From Spongiibacter taiwanensis (GTDB lineage: Bacteria; Pseudomonadota; Gammaproteobacteria; Pseudomonadales; Spongiibacteraceae): DNA of 64,000 bases. Every line of letters starts with the position of its first letter. Position 1 is the stretch's first letter. Both the position numbers and the translations under genes were made by a program. Positions 56,825-64,000 of the stretch are shown piece by piece. The notes beneath the pieces were generated by a model, which ran no database searches, was not told the DNA's origin, and saw only the letters and a program-made list of their open reading frames with translations. The DNA lies in NCBI RefSeq assembly GCF_023702635.1, contig NZ_CP098455.1, positions 620,001 through 684,000 on the forward strand. The letters run 5' to 3'.

Positions 56825-57670
56825 CTACTGGTAAAAGCTGGCAGCGAGGGAGCCCATGATCAGGCCCCAGCCATCCACCAGCACAAACAACATGATTTTG
56901 AAGGGCAGCGAGATCATCATTGGCGACAACATCATCATCCCCATCGACATCAGCACGCTGGCCACCACCAGATCGATCACCACAAAGGGAATGAACAACA
57001 AAAAGCCGATCTGGAAAGCGGTTTTGAGTTCGCTGGTGAGAAAGGAGGCCATCAACACCGAAAAAGGCACGTCCTCGGGCTTATCAAAGCCCTGGTAACC
57101 GGCGATTTCGGCAAAGCGGGCAATGTCCTCTTCCCGGGTTTGGCGCAACATAAAATCCCGAAATGGCGCCGCCGCCTTTTGCAGGGCCTCGTCGAATTCG
57201 ATCTGCTCAGCAATGTAAGGTTGAATCGCGTCCCGGTAGGCAACCTCTCCGACCGGATACATGATGAACAGACTCAGAAACAGCCCCAGGCTGAGCAGCA
57301 CCTGATTGGATGGGGTTTGGCCGGTGCCCAGCGCCTGACGCAGGATCGACAGCACAATCATAATTCGGGTAAAGGCCGTCATACCGAGCAACAGGGCTGG
57401 CAACAAAGTCAGTGCCGTCATCACCGCCAACAGTTGCAGCGACACGCTGTACTGCTGACCGCCGCCCGAGGTGGGCACGGAGGTCACTGCAGGCATGCTC
57501 AAGTTTTGTGCGAGACCATCCAGCGGCAATAACAGTGCGACCAGTGCAATCAGCCCACACACAACCTGCCAGAGGCGGCTGCCTGCACTGCATGGAATGA
57601 CCTCAGATTGCGCCGCGTTGGACTCGTCACTGGCCTGAGCAGAAAGACCTAACCGGGACAGGAGACTCAT
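56825..57670 (-). CDS. fliP: FliP, export gate membrane protein
   Basis: This 281-residue protein has an N-terminal cleaved or anchoring segment (VVCGLIALVALLLPLDGLAQ, about 35-55), preceded by an unusual soluble extension of about 30 residues. The core FliP sequence follows (LLLGMTAFTRIMIVLSILRQALGTGQTPSNQVLLSLGLFLS, and the C-terminal SMGMMMLSPMMISLPFKIMLFVLVDGW). The start overlaps fliO by 4 bp. Confidence 0.96.
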   Translation of the reverse strand: MSLLSRLGLSAQASDESNAAQSEVIPCSAGSRLWQVVCGLIALVALLLPLDGLAQNLSMPAVTSVPTSGGGQQYSVSLQLLAVMTALTLLPALLLGMTAFTRIMIVLSILRQALGTGQTPSNQVLLSLGLFLSLFIMYPVGEVAYRDAIQPYIAEQIEFDEALQKAAAPFRDFMLRQTREEDIARFAEIAGYQGFDKPEDVPFSVLMASFLTSELKTAFQIGFLLFIPFVVIDLVVASVLMSMGMMMLSPMMISLPFKIMLFVLVDGWGLIMGSLAASFYQ

Positions 57671-58140
57671 TGCTCGGCTCCTTTTTCTGCGGGAGCTTGG
57701 GCAGCGGAATCCCGATTGCGCGTTTTGAGCCCGCCAAGACGTTCGCTCAACAAAGATGAGAAGTTTTTATGGACCTCACCGGGCATCGGCTCGTCGGCCT
57801 TCCAGGTGTGCAGCGTTCGAATACAACCGGGGGTGGCGCCCAACAACAGGCGCTCCTCACCCACCTGCACGACCAGCAGTTTTTCCTTCATGTTCAGCGG
57901 CAACTGGGCGATGACGTTCACCCCAGCCTGGTTCGGCGCACCGACCAGGCGAGAGCGGCGCAGAAACCAGCTGACCAGAAACAAACAGCCTAACACCAGA
58001 ACAAAAGCCGCCAGCATGCCGCCGATATCGGCATTGGCCAGACCGCTGCCCGCACCGATTTTTGGCAGGGCCGGGGCGCTGTCCTCGGCGGCCAGCGCCA
58101 GGCTTGGCAGTGCAACAATAGCCACTAACAGCTGCTTCAT
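57667..58140 (-). CDS. fliO: FliO, export gate assembly protein
   Basis: This 157-residue protein has a signal-like start (LLVAIVALPSLALA), then one transmembrane helix (GGMLAAFVLVLGCLFLVSWFL, about 40-60) and a short cytoplasmic beta-rich domain (VNVIAQLPLNMKEKLLVVQVGEERLLLGAT). It helps the FliP ring to form. It is between fliN and fliP. Confidence 0.93.
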   Translation of the reverse strand: MKQLLVAIVALPSLALAAEDSAPALPKIGAGSGLANADIGGMLAAFVLVLGCLFLVSWFLRRSRLVGAPNQAGVNVIAQLPLNMKEKLLVVQVGEERLLLGATPGCIRTLHTWKADEPMPGEVHKNFSSLLSERLGGLKTRNRDSAAQAPAEKGAEQ

Positions 58141-58143
58141 GGC

Positions 58144-58533
58144 TTATTCGCCGCGCCGGGGGCGCTCTTCCTGGCTGACCACTTCGGTGAGCATAATGCC
58201 GTACTTTTCTTTCACCACGACAATCTCGCCCCGGGCTACCAGGGTGCCATTGACCCGCACATCCAGCGGGGTTCCCGCAGCGCGATCCAGCTCAATGATA
58301 GCGCCCTGCTTCATTTCCTTAAGATCGCGGATGCTCATTCGACTGCGGCCGACCTCCACGGAAACGCCGACATTCACATCCATGATCATATCCAGGCTCA
58401 TATCACCCATTTTTGCACCTATTTGCTGACCGGCGTTGGCCGCCGGAGGGTTGTTGGTTGCTGGCGAGGCTTCGCCAAACTCATTCAGTTCTGCCCGCTG
58501 GGGGCGATCCTGGGGAGGATTGGTGTCGGACAT
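58144..58533 (-). CDS. fliN: FliN, motor switch C-ring protein
   Basis: This 129-residue protein has a variable N-terminus and the SpoA domain: MDVNVGVSVEVGRSRMSIRDLKEMKQGAIIELDRAAGTPLDVRVNGTLVARGEIVVVKEKYGIMLTEVV (about 48-118). It forms the lower C ring with FliM. Confidence 0.96.
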   Translation of the reverse strand: MSDTNPPQDRPQRAELNEFGEASPATNNPPAANAGQQIGAKMGDMSLDMIMDVNVGVSVEVGRSRMSIRDLKEMKQGAIIELDRAAGTPLDVRVNGTLVARGEIVVVKEKYGIMLTEVVSQEERPRRGE

Positions 58534-58538
58534 GGCCG

Positions 58539-59483
58539 CTACTCCTCTTCCGGGGGACAGCGCCCCTCAACACGCACCGCGAAATTACCCTGCTGACTGC
58601 CCAGGCGGCCAAAAAACAAAGGCCGACCATCAAGCTTGATCACCACTTCGTCAGCCTCGGCAATATCGATAATGTCGCCAGGTTTAAAGGCCAGAACCCG
58701 CTTCAAGCTGAGTTCGGTTTCCGCCAGCACGGCAGCCAAATCCAAGGGGGCACACTCCAGGCGTTTGGTCAGGCGCTGCTGCCACTGAGCGTCACCCTCG
58801 TTGTGGGCACGGGGAGTGTCTTTCAGTCGGTCCCGCAGGGCATCCAGAGCTGGCCAGGGCAGCGCGGTCCACATGCCAAAGTTGTCGCCTTCAAGACCAA
58901 AACTCACCACAAAGCGGCAGGCAACCATGGCATCGTGGTCTTCAAAGGCCTCAATCGCGCCCATATTCCAGGCCTGTTGAATCAGGCTCGGCGGTTGGGC
59001 CAACAGCGACTTCCAGGCCGTGGCGAGGTTGTCCTTCAGTAGCCCATTCGCCTGTTCGGTAAAGCTCTGTTCGGTGACCGACAGCTTTTCCCGTACCGGC
59101 ACTGCGCCGCCACGACCGCCGTAGTAACGGTCAACCAGTTGGAACACAAGCTCGGACTCCATCGCCAGCAAAAACCCGGCACCGTCGGGCAAGCCCTGAT
59201 AAAGGGCCGCGCTGCAGGGCGCGGGCAGACGGGCCTTTAACTCGCCAAAGGGCATGGAGGAGATTTCATCCAGGCTGACGGTAGCAACACCCGGCACCAG
59301 GCCCAGCAGGGTTTCGCGGGCACCGGCAGCAAATTGGTTACACAATTGCGATACCGCCGGCAACAGCCTCTGCAGGGCAAAGTCCTGCCGGGAAAGATCA
59401 AACTTTCCCGAGCTGCCCTCCCGGGCAGATTCGGCAGAATCCATCAGGGCGTCGAGTTCTTCAGGGTCCAGTACACCGGCCAC
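58539..59483 (-). CDS. fliM: FliM, motor switch C-ring protein
   Basis: The 314-residue protein is taken from the GTG at 59483, which has AAGGAG six bases upstream; a TTG start eight codons earlier would overlap fliL without a ribosome binding site. The N-terminus VLDPEELDALMDS is a variant of the CheY-binding EIDALL motif. The middle phosphatase-like domain has GVATVSLDEISSMPFGEL, and the C-terminal SpoA domain (about 245-305) ends it. The preserved CheY-binding motif suggests that a chemotaxis system exists elsewhere in the genome. Confidence 0.94.
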   Translation of the reverse strand: MAGVLDPEELDALMDSAESAREGSSGKFDLSRQDFALQRLLPAVSQLCNQFAAGARETLLGLVPGVATVSLDEISSMPFGELKARLPAPCSAALYQGLPDGAGFLLAMESELVFQLVDRYYGGRGGAVPVREKLSVTEQSFTEQANGLLKDNLATAWKSLLAQPPSLIQQAWNMGAIEAFEDHDAMVACRFVVSFGLEGDNFGMWTALPWPALDALRDRLKDTPRAHNEGDAQWQQRLTKRLECAPLDLAAVLAETELSLKRVLAFKPGDIIDIAEADEVVIKLDGRPLFFGRLGSQQGNFAVRVEGRCPPEEE

Positions 59484-59493
59484 GGCGCGCTCC

Positions 59494-59949
59494 TTACTGC
59501 ACGACAAACTTGGAGAAATACACCGCTTCGATACCCGCCTTGCCAGCTTCGTCTTTCAACACGGTATTCACGGTATCGAGGGTGTCCTGCTGCAATTTCA
59601 GGCGCGACTCCTCAGTAGAAATTGCCTCCCGATCCAGGCGGGAGAAAAGCATGATCAAATCATTGCGCACCCGGGGCAGGTACATTTCCACGTGGTCCAG
59701 TACCTCTTGCTCACGGCTCATCAGGTCGACTTGAATCTGTACAAAGCGAGTCGAGCGGGTGTCCTGCAGATTCACCACAAAGGCGGGCTCAATGCTGAAG
59801 TAGATCGGCTGCTTGGCCTTAGGCGCTTCTTCAACAACCTCACCATCCACCGGCGCTGGCGCACTCCCCTTGGTAAACCACCAGGTAGCGCCGCCTGCCA
59901 CCCCCAGCAGCACCACTTGGACGAGAATTAAAATGATCTTGGACTTCAT
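59494..59949 (-). CDS. fliL: FliL, stator-associated protein
   Basis: This 151-residue protein has one N-terminal transmembrane helix (IILILVQVVLLGVAGGATWWF) and the periplasmic FliL domain: YFSIEPAFVVNLQDTRSTRFVQIQVDLMSREQEVLDHVEMYLPRVRNDLIMLFS. It is the first gene of the fliLMNOPQR-flhB run, read from the sigma-54 promoter at 60021-60036. Confidence 0.95.
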   Translation of the reverse strand: MKSKIILILVQVVLLGVAGGATWWFTKGSAPAPVDGEVVEEAPKAKQPIYFSIEPAFVVNLQDTRSTRFVQIQVDLMSREQEVLDHVEMYLPRVRNDLIMLFSRLDREAISTEESRLKLQQDTLDTVNTVLKDEAGKAGIEAVYFSKFVVQ

Positions 59950-60020
59950 TGGGTTCCCTGCCTTTACTCATGACCACGCCGTCAGGATTTTGGCTGACAG
60001 GCGTCTGTTTGCAGGGATTT

Positions 60021-60036
60021 TGCAATCGCTGTGCCA
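60021..60036 (-). promoter_or_regulatory. Sigma-54 promoter of the fliL operon
   Basis: On the minus strand: TGGCAC-AGCGA-TTGCA, perfect spacing, about 72 bp before fliL. The upstream block (60037-60070) TGAAAAACAACAATAAAAA matches those at the flgB and fleR-fliE promoters. Confidence 0.9.
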
Positions 60037-60104
60037 ATGATTTTTATTGTTGTTTTTCAGATGCTTATACAGTTTTTGGCTGCTGCGCGACAAAACTTTG
60101 GCGG

Positions 60105-61525
60105 GCCTTGCCGTGGTTGCCTGAGCGCGACGAAAGGTTCACGAACCACTGCACAATCATCCGGGCCGCGGCCTAGACTGTGGATCCCTCCCCTCCGTTC
60201 CACTCCGGGTCAAGGAGCGACGGAGACAGCTGGCATTCCAGAACTGAACTCATCCTCACGTTCCGTCCCGTCGTTCCCTGAGCGCCGCGAAGGGTCCACG
60301 AACCACGACACAATCGTCCAGACTACTGCCTCAAATATGGACCCTTCCCCTCCGTTCCACTCCGGGTCAGGGAACGACGGAAGCGGCTGGTATTCCAGAA
60401 CTGAACTCATCCTCACGTTGCTTCCCGTCTCTCCCTGAGCGCCGCGAAGGGTCCATGAACAACGGCACAATCATCCGGGCCGCTGCCTAGTCTGTGGACC
60501 CTTCCCCTCCGTTGCGCTACGGGTCAGGGAGCGACCGAGACGGCTGGCATTCCAGAACTGAACTCATCCTCACGTTGCTTCCCGTCGCTCCTTGAGCGCC
60601 GCGAAGGGTCCACGAACCACGGCACAATCATCCGGGCCGCTGCCTAGTCTGTGGACCCTTCCCCTCCGTTCCTCTCCGGGTCAGGGAACGACGGAAGCGA
60701 CTGGTATTTCAGAACTGAACTCATCCTCACGTTGCTTCCCGTCGCTCCCTGAGCGCCGCGAAGGGTCCATGAACAACGGCACAATCATCCGGGCCGCTGC
60801 CTAGTCTGTGGACCCTTCCCCTCCGTTCCTCTCCGGGTCAGGGAGCGACGGAGACGGCTGGCATTCCAGAACTAAACTCATCCTCACGCTCCTCCCCGTC
60901 GTTGTCTGAGCGCAGCGGAGGGTCCACGAACCACGGCACAATCGTCCAGACTATTGCCTCAAATATGGACCCTTCCCCTCCGTTCCTCTCCGGGTCAGGG
61001 AGCGACGGAGACGGCTGGTATTCCAGAGCTGAACTCATCCTCACGTTGCTTCCCGTCGTTCCCTGAGCGCAGCGGAGGGTCCACGAACCACGGCACAATC
61101 GTCCAGACTACTGCCTCAAATATGGACCCTTCCCCTCCGTTCCACTACGGGTCAAGGAGCGACGGAGACGGCTGGTATTCCAGAGCTGAACTCATCCTCA
61201 CGTCCCTTCCCGTCGTTCCCTGAGCGCAGCGAAGGGTCTATGAACAACGGCACAATCATCCGGGCCGCGGCCTAGTCTGTGGACCCTTCCCCTACGTTTC
61301 ACTCCGGGTCAGGGAGCGACGGAAGCGGCTGGTATTCCAGAGCTAAACTCATCGTCACGCTCCTCCCCGTCGTTCTCTGAGCGCAGCGAAGAGTCCACGA
61401 ACCACGGCACAATCGTCCAGACTACTGCCTCAAATATGAACCCTTCCCCTCCGTTACTCTCAGTTCCTCTCCGGGTCAGGGAGCGATGGGGGGCTGACAT
61501 TGCTGAACTGAACTCATCCCGCCTG
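60105..61525. repeat. Array of nine direct repeats with an exact 157-bp period
   Basis: The anchor ACAATC occurs at 60153, 60310, 60467, 60624, 60781, 60938, 61095, 61252 and 61409, always 157 bp apart. Each unit contains GAGCG..GCGAAGGGTCCA and, about 50 bp on, TGGACCCTTCCCCTCCGTT, which are roughly inverse complements, so each can fold. Two versions of the segment after the anchor exist: CCGGGCCGC.GCCTAG (copies 1, 3, 4, 5, 8) and CCAGACTA.TGCCTCAAA (copies 2, 6, 7, 9). No gene is credible here: 157 is not a multiple of three, and open frames on the minus strand recur once per copy. It fills the gap before the fliL promoter. Confidence 0.9.
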
Positions 61526-61570
61526 AAGACACAAAATGTTGGCCCCGTCCGGTGCAAAACCCACCGGCCA

Positions 61571-61606
61571 CAAAAAACCCCGGGCAGGTTACCCTGCCCG
61601 GGGTTT
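61571..61606 (-). terminator. Terminator of the small lipoprotein gene
   Basis: CCCCGGGCAGG and CCTGCCCGGGG form an 11-bp stem with a four-base loop, followed on the minus strand by TTTTTTG. It is about 20 bp after the stop of the lipoprotein gene at 61626. Confidence 0.9.
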
Positions 61607-61625
61607 CGATTATCGCGTCAGCGGA

Positions 61626-61847
61626 TTACTTATCCTTGCCGTCACCATCGGTGTCGACGCTGACAGAGGTGCTTTCGCCGCCGCCATCATTCTTGTAGGA
61701 AAAGGCGCCTTCATCGGTATCGATACTCAGCGAAGTCGACTGGGGCGCGCTGCCGCCGCTGCTGGCAGCTTCGTCGTCGGCGCAGCCAAACAGCGCCAGT
61801 GAGCCAACAATAATAACGCCCGGAATTAACAGATTTTTCCCTTTCAT
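61626..61847 (-). CDS. Small lipoprotein with a duplicated acidic motif
   Basis: This 73-residue protein has a signal (LLIPGVIIVGSLALFGC) with lipobox LFGC, leaving a mature part of about 53 residues. That part contains two related segments, STSLSIDTDEGAFSY and STSVSVDTDGDGKDK, rich in Ser, Thr, Asp and Gly, which could bind calcium or be disordered. No family is recognised. The gene stands alone with its own terminator. Confidence 0.7.
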   Translation of the reverse strand: MKGKNLLIPGVIIVGSLALFGCADDEAASSGGSAPQSTSLSIDTDEGAFSYKNDGGGESTSVSVDTDGDGKDK

Positions 61848-61955
61848 GTTGAATCCTCCTAGTAGGTGAATATTGTGCTCTCACCCCTTGTGACCAGCAT
61901 CCCCCGGATGCATTCAGTGTAAATATGCACAATTCAGGTTTAGCGGCGCGGGGCT

Positions 61956-62972
61956 TCAGTCGGCCCGCTTGCCCGGGGTGAGCAGATAATGACCAACAAA
62001 CCACTCCTGACCACCCCGATAAGCGAACAGCTCGGAGCAGGCCAGCAGAAAAATCCGCCAGCGCTGCAACTGCACTTTGGGATTGGGCGCGTCCCGCAAA
62101 ATCTCCAGGGCCTGAGCCTTGTTGTCGTCCAGCAGCGCCAACCAGGCTTCAAGGGTTTTGGAGTAATGAACGCCATTGACCCGCCAGCTGTCGACGATGC
62201 GCATGTGATCAGAGAAATGCATCAGGGTGTCAAAGGCCGGCATCTGGCCGCCGCTGAAAAAGTTGTCGGTCATCCAGCCGCCATCGAAGGGATAGTGCAA
62301 AAAAGCGTGGCAGAAAATATGCACAAACATCAGCCCTTCCGGTGCTAACCAGCTGGCGCAGTTTTCCAACAGATCCCGATAGTTGCGCACGTGCTCCATC
62401 ATCTCGACGGTGACGATCCGATCAAAGCGTTGTTCAAGTTCCAGTTTGGCGATATCGCAGGTGATGACCGAAATATTGCTCAACCCGCGCTCTCGGGCCC
62501 GCTGCTCGATAAATTCGCGCTGGCCGTGGGAATTAGAGACGGCAGTGATACTCGAGTTGGGATAATGCTCCGCCGCCCACAGCGTAAAGCTGCCCCAGCC
62601 GCAACCCATATCGAGAATGCGCTGACCATCGGCCAGCTGGGCACGCTGGGCGTAGAGCTGCAGCATGGCCTCTTCCGCTTCGGCCAGGTTGGCAGCGCCC
62701 TCCCACCAACAACTGCTGTATTTCAGCCGGGGGCCGAGCATGAGTTCGAATAGCGCTGCGGGCACCTCATAATGCTGGGCATTGGCATCGGCGGTATTAA
62801 TGGTGATGGCGGACTCGCGCAGGTCCCGACGAAAACGGCGACGTCGGTCTTCGCTCTCCTGCAAATCGCCGCGATGCTCCTCGGCGAGCCGATCAGCGAG
62901 TTGTCGACGAATCCCCATTCGCAACAGGGTGTCGGGTACCAGGCCGCGTTCAGCTAGAAATATCGGGTCCAT
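61956..62972 (-). CDS. Cyclopropane-fatty-acyl-phospholipid synthase-like methyltransferase
   Basis: This 338-residue SAM-dependent methyltransferase has the SAM site ILDMGCGWGSFTLWAAEHYP (about residues 120-140). It also has the CFA-family parts DANAQHYEVPAALFELMLGPRLKYSSCWW (about 62-90) and VTVEMMEHVRNYRDLLENCASWL. It likely modifies unsaturated membrane lipids or a related substrate. It is shorter than E. coli Cfa (382) and lacks most of that N-terminal lipid-binding domain, so the substrate may differ. The start has GGAGGAG upstream. Confidence 0.85.
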   Translation of the reverse strand: MDPIFLAERGLVPDTLLRMGIRRQLADRLAEEHRGDLQESEDRRRRFRRDLRESAITINTADANAQHYEVPAALFELMLGPRLKYSSCWWEGAANLAEAEEAMLQLYAQRAQLADGQRILDMGCGWGSFTLWAAEHYPNSSITAVSNSHGQREFIEQRARERGLSNISVITCDIAKLELEQRFDRIVTVEMMEHVRNYRDLLENCASWLAPEGLMFVHIFCHAFLHYPFDGGWMTDNFFSGGQMPAFDTLMHFSDHMRIVDSWRVNGVHYSKTLEAWLALLDDNKAQALEILRDAPNPKVQLQRWRIFLLACSELFAYRGGQEWFVGHYLLTPGKRAD

Positions 62973-63077
62973 CTCGCAAGCTCCTCCAATTTTTGTTTTA
63001 AGCCAGCTATACGCCGGGGGAGGACTTTCGGAGCATCACCCCAGCAACACACCGGGGTGAATTGACCCAGGGCGGAC

Positions 63078-64000
63078 TTAAGTCAGCACGCCACTGGCCC
63101 GGTAAGACTGCACCTGCTGCTCACTACAGCCTAGCAGTTCGCTGAGCACCCTGTCGGTGTCGCTGCCGGGGCGGGATGCCGGGGTCGGCACCGGCGGCAC
63201 GCTGCGGCTGAACTTTGGCGCCGGTCCCGGTTGCAAATGGCCACCAACCTCGACAAAACTCTGCCGGGCCAAATTGTGGGGGTGATGGGGTGCTTCCGTC
63301 ATGGACAACACCGGCGCAACGCAGGCATCGCAATCTTCCAACAGTTCGCACCACTCGTCCCGGCTGCGGGTTTTGAAGATCTCGGCCAGCCGGTCCTTGA
63401 GTTCGGGCCATTTCTCCTGGTTGTTCTGATCGCCGAAGAGGTCTTCACTCAGGCCCATTTTTTCTTTCAACAGCTGATAGAACTGGGGCTCAATGGGACC
63501 GATGGCCATGTATTTGCCATCGCGGGTTTCGTAGGTGTCGTAGAAGTGAGCGCCGGTGTCCAGAATGTTCACGCCGCGCTCGTCCTTCCAGCCAAAGTTG
63601 GCGTTATTGAAGAAGCTGTACACCATATTCATCAGCGAGGCGGCACCCTCTACCATGGACACATCCACCACCTGTCCCTGGCCGCTGCGACTGGCTTCCA
63701 ACATCGCGGACACAACCCCGAAGGCCAAGTACATACCGCCGCCACCGAAGTCGCCCACCAGATTGATCGCCGGGGTCGGCTTCTCACCTGCCCGGCCGCT
63801 GGCGTGAAGGGCGCCAGACAGCGCAATGTAATTGATGTCGTGTCCGGCCAGATGGGCTTTGGGGCCAGTCTGCCCCCACCCGGTCATGCGCCCGTAGACC
63901 AGTTTGGGATTGCGCGCCTGACACACCTCGGGCCCCAAGCCCAGGCGCTCCATGACCCCGGGGCGAAAGCCTTCGATCAGCGCGTCGGCAGATTCGATCA
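63078..64000 (-). CDS. Alpha-methylacyl-CoA racemase family protein (CaiB/BaiF class), N-terminus beyond window
   Basis: This partial frame of about 307 residues is open at the right edge. [21 protein letters not shown] is the family III CoA-transferase sequence. [12 protein letters not shown] and [21 protein letters not shown] carry the His and Asp of the racemase active site as known in the Mycobacterium enzyme. It should turn (2R)-methylacyl-CoA into the (2S) form for beta-oxidation of branched fatty acids or sterols, or transfer CoA. An internal Met at 63953 is not the start. Confidence 0.9.
   Translation of the reverse strand, partial: IESADALIEGFRPGVMERLGLGPEVCQARNPKLVYGRMTGWGQTGPKAHLAGHDINYIALSGALHASGRAGEKPTPAINLVGDFGGGGMYLAFGVVSAMLEASRSGQGQVVDVSMVEGAASLMNMVYSFFNNANFGWKDERGVNILDTGAHFYDTYETRDGKYMAIGPIEPQFYQLLKEKMGLSEDLFGDQNNQEKWPELKDRLAEIFKTRSRDEWCELLEDCDACVAPVLSMTEAPHHPHNLARQSFVEVGGHLQPGPAPKFSRSVPPVPTPASRPGSDTDRVLSELLGCSEQQVQSYRASGVLT

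Noticed and set aside
60105-61525. CRISPR array
   Set aside because: Units are 157 bp with no short repeat/unique spacer pattern, and no cas genes are near.
60210-61557. Several 80-90 residue frames with a recurring GGEGSIFEA..VWTIV..WFVD pattern
   Set aside because: They are reading frames of the 157-bp repeats. The period is not a multiple of three and the frame changes in each copy, so they are not a protein family in real use.

Overview
The window comes from a polarly flagellated marine-type gammaproteobacterium, probably near Cellvibrionales/Spongiibacteraceae or Pseudomonas relatives. This is inferred from gene content: FleN/FlhF, FliA, a DUF2802 gene, sigma-54 enhancer-binding proteins, an EF-P-like YeiP protein and a FliK-like/FlhB-like gene pair. 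No species can be named from the sequence alone. Almost all genes lie on the minus strand.

1-8.4 kb is the integrase end of a genomic island. A tyrosine recombinase with an excisionase-like gene sits next to the 3' end of a tRNA-Arg(ACG) gene, and the island runs off the left edge of the window. Its cargo is an HD-domain protein, two tandem Phd-like small proteins, a zinc-ribbon protein, a frameshifted helicase N-terminus, and a protein of more than 1,008 residues that I do not recognise. The big gene is joined by a start/stop overlap to the small gene before it.

8.7-60 kb is a nearly complete flagellar locus. It holds a FliK-like/FlhB-like operon, a FleQ-like regulator, fliT-fliS-fliD-flaG-fliC, flgLKJIHGFEDCB with divergent flgA and flgMN, fliK, fliJIHGFE with a FleR-like regulator, and fliA-fleN-flhF-flhA-flhB-fliRQPONML. 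Early and middle operons carry clear sigma-54 promoters (flgB, flgA, fliK, fleR-fliE, fliL). Late genes carry sigma-28 promoters with an 11-bp spacer (fliC, flgM, fliS and the FliK-like gene). Three of the sigma-54 promoters share a conserved A-rich block just upstream. Both enhancer-binding proteins lack an N-terminal receiver domain, no fleS is present, FlgJ lacks its muramidase half, and no chemotaxis genes lie beside fliA.

The flagellar locus is interrupted by other modules: a secreted 630-residue protein of unknown function with a small zinc-ribbon gene and yeiP (28.5-31.3 kb), a 256-bp MITE-like element whose end forms the fliK stop codon (31.44-31.69 kb), hairpin repeats (33.2-33.7 kb), a heavy-metal RND efflux operon (41.0-46.8 kb), and two coupled lipoproteins (47.0-48.6 kb).

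Upstream of fliL is an array of nine direct repeats spaced at exactly 157 bp (60.1-61.5 kb). The right end holds a tiny lipoprotein, a cyclopropane-fatty-acid-synthase-like methyltransferase and a partial alpha-methylacyl-CoA racemase.
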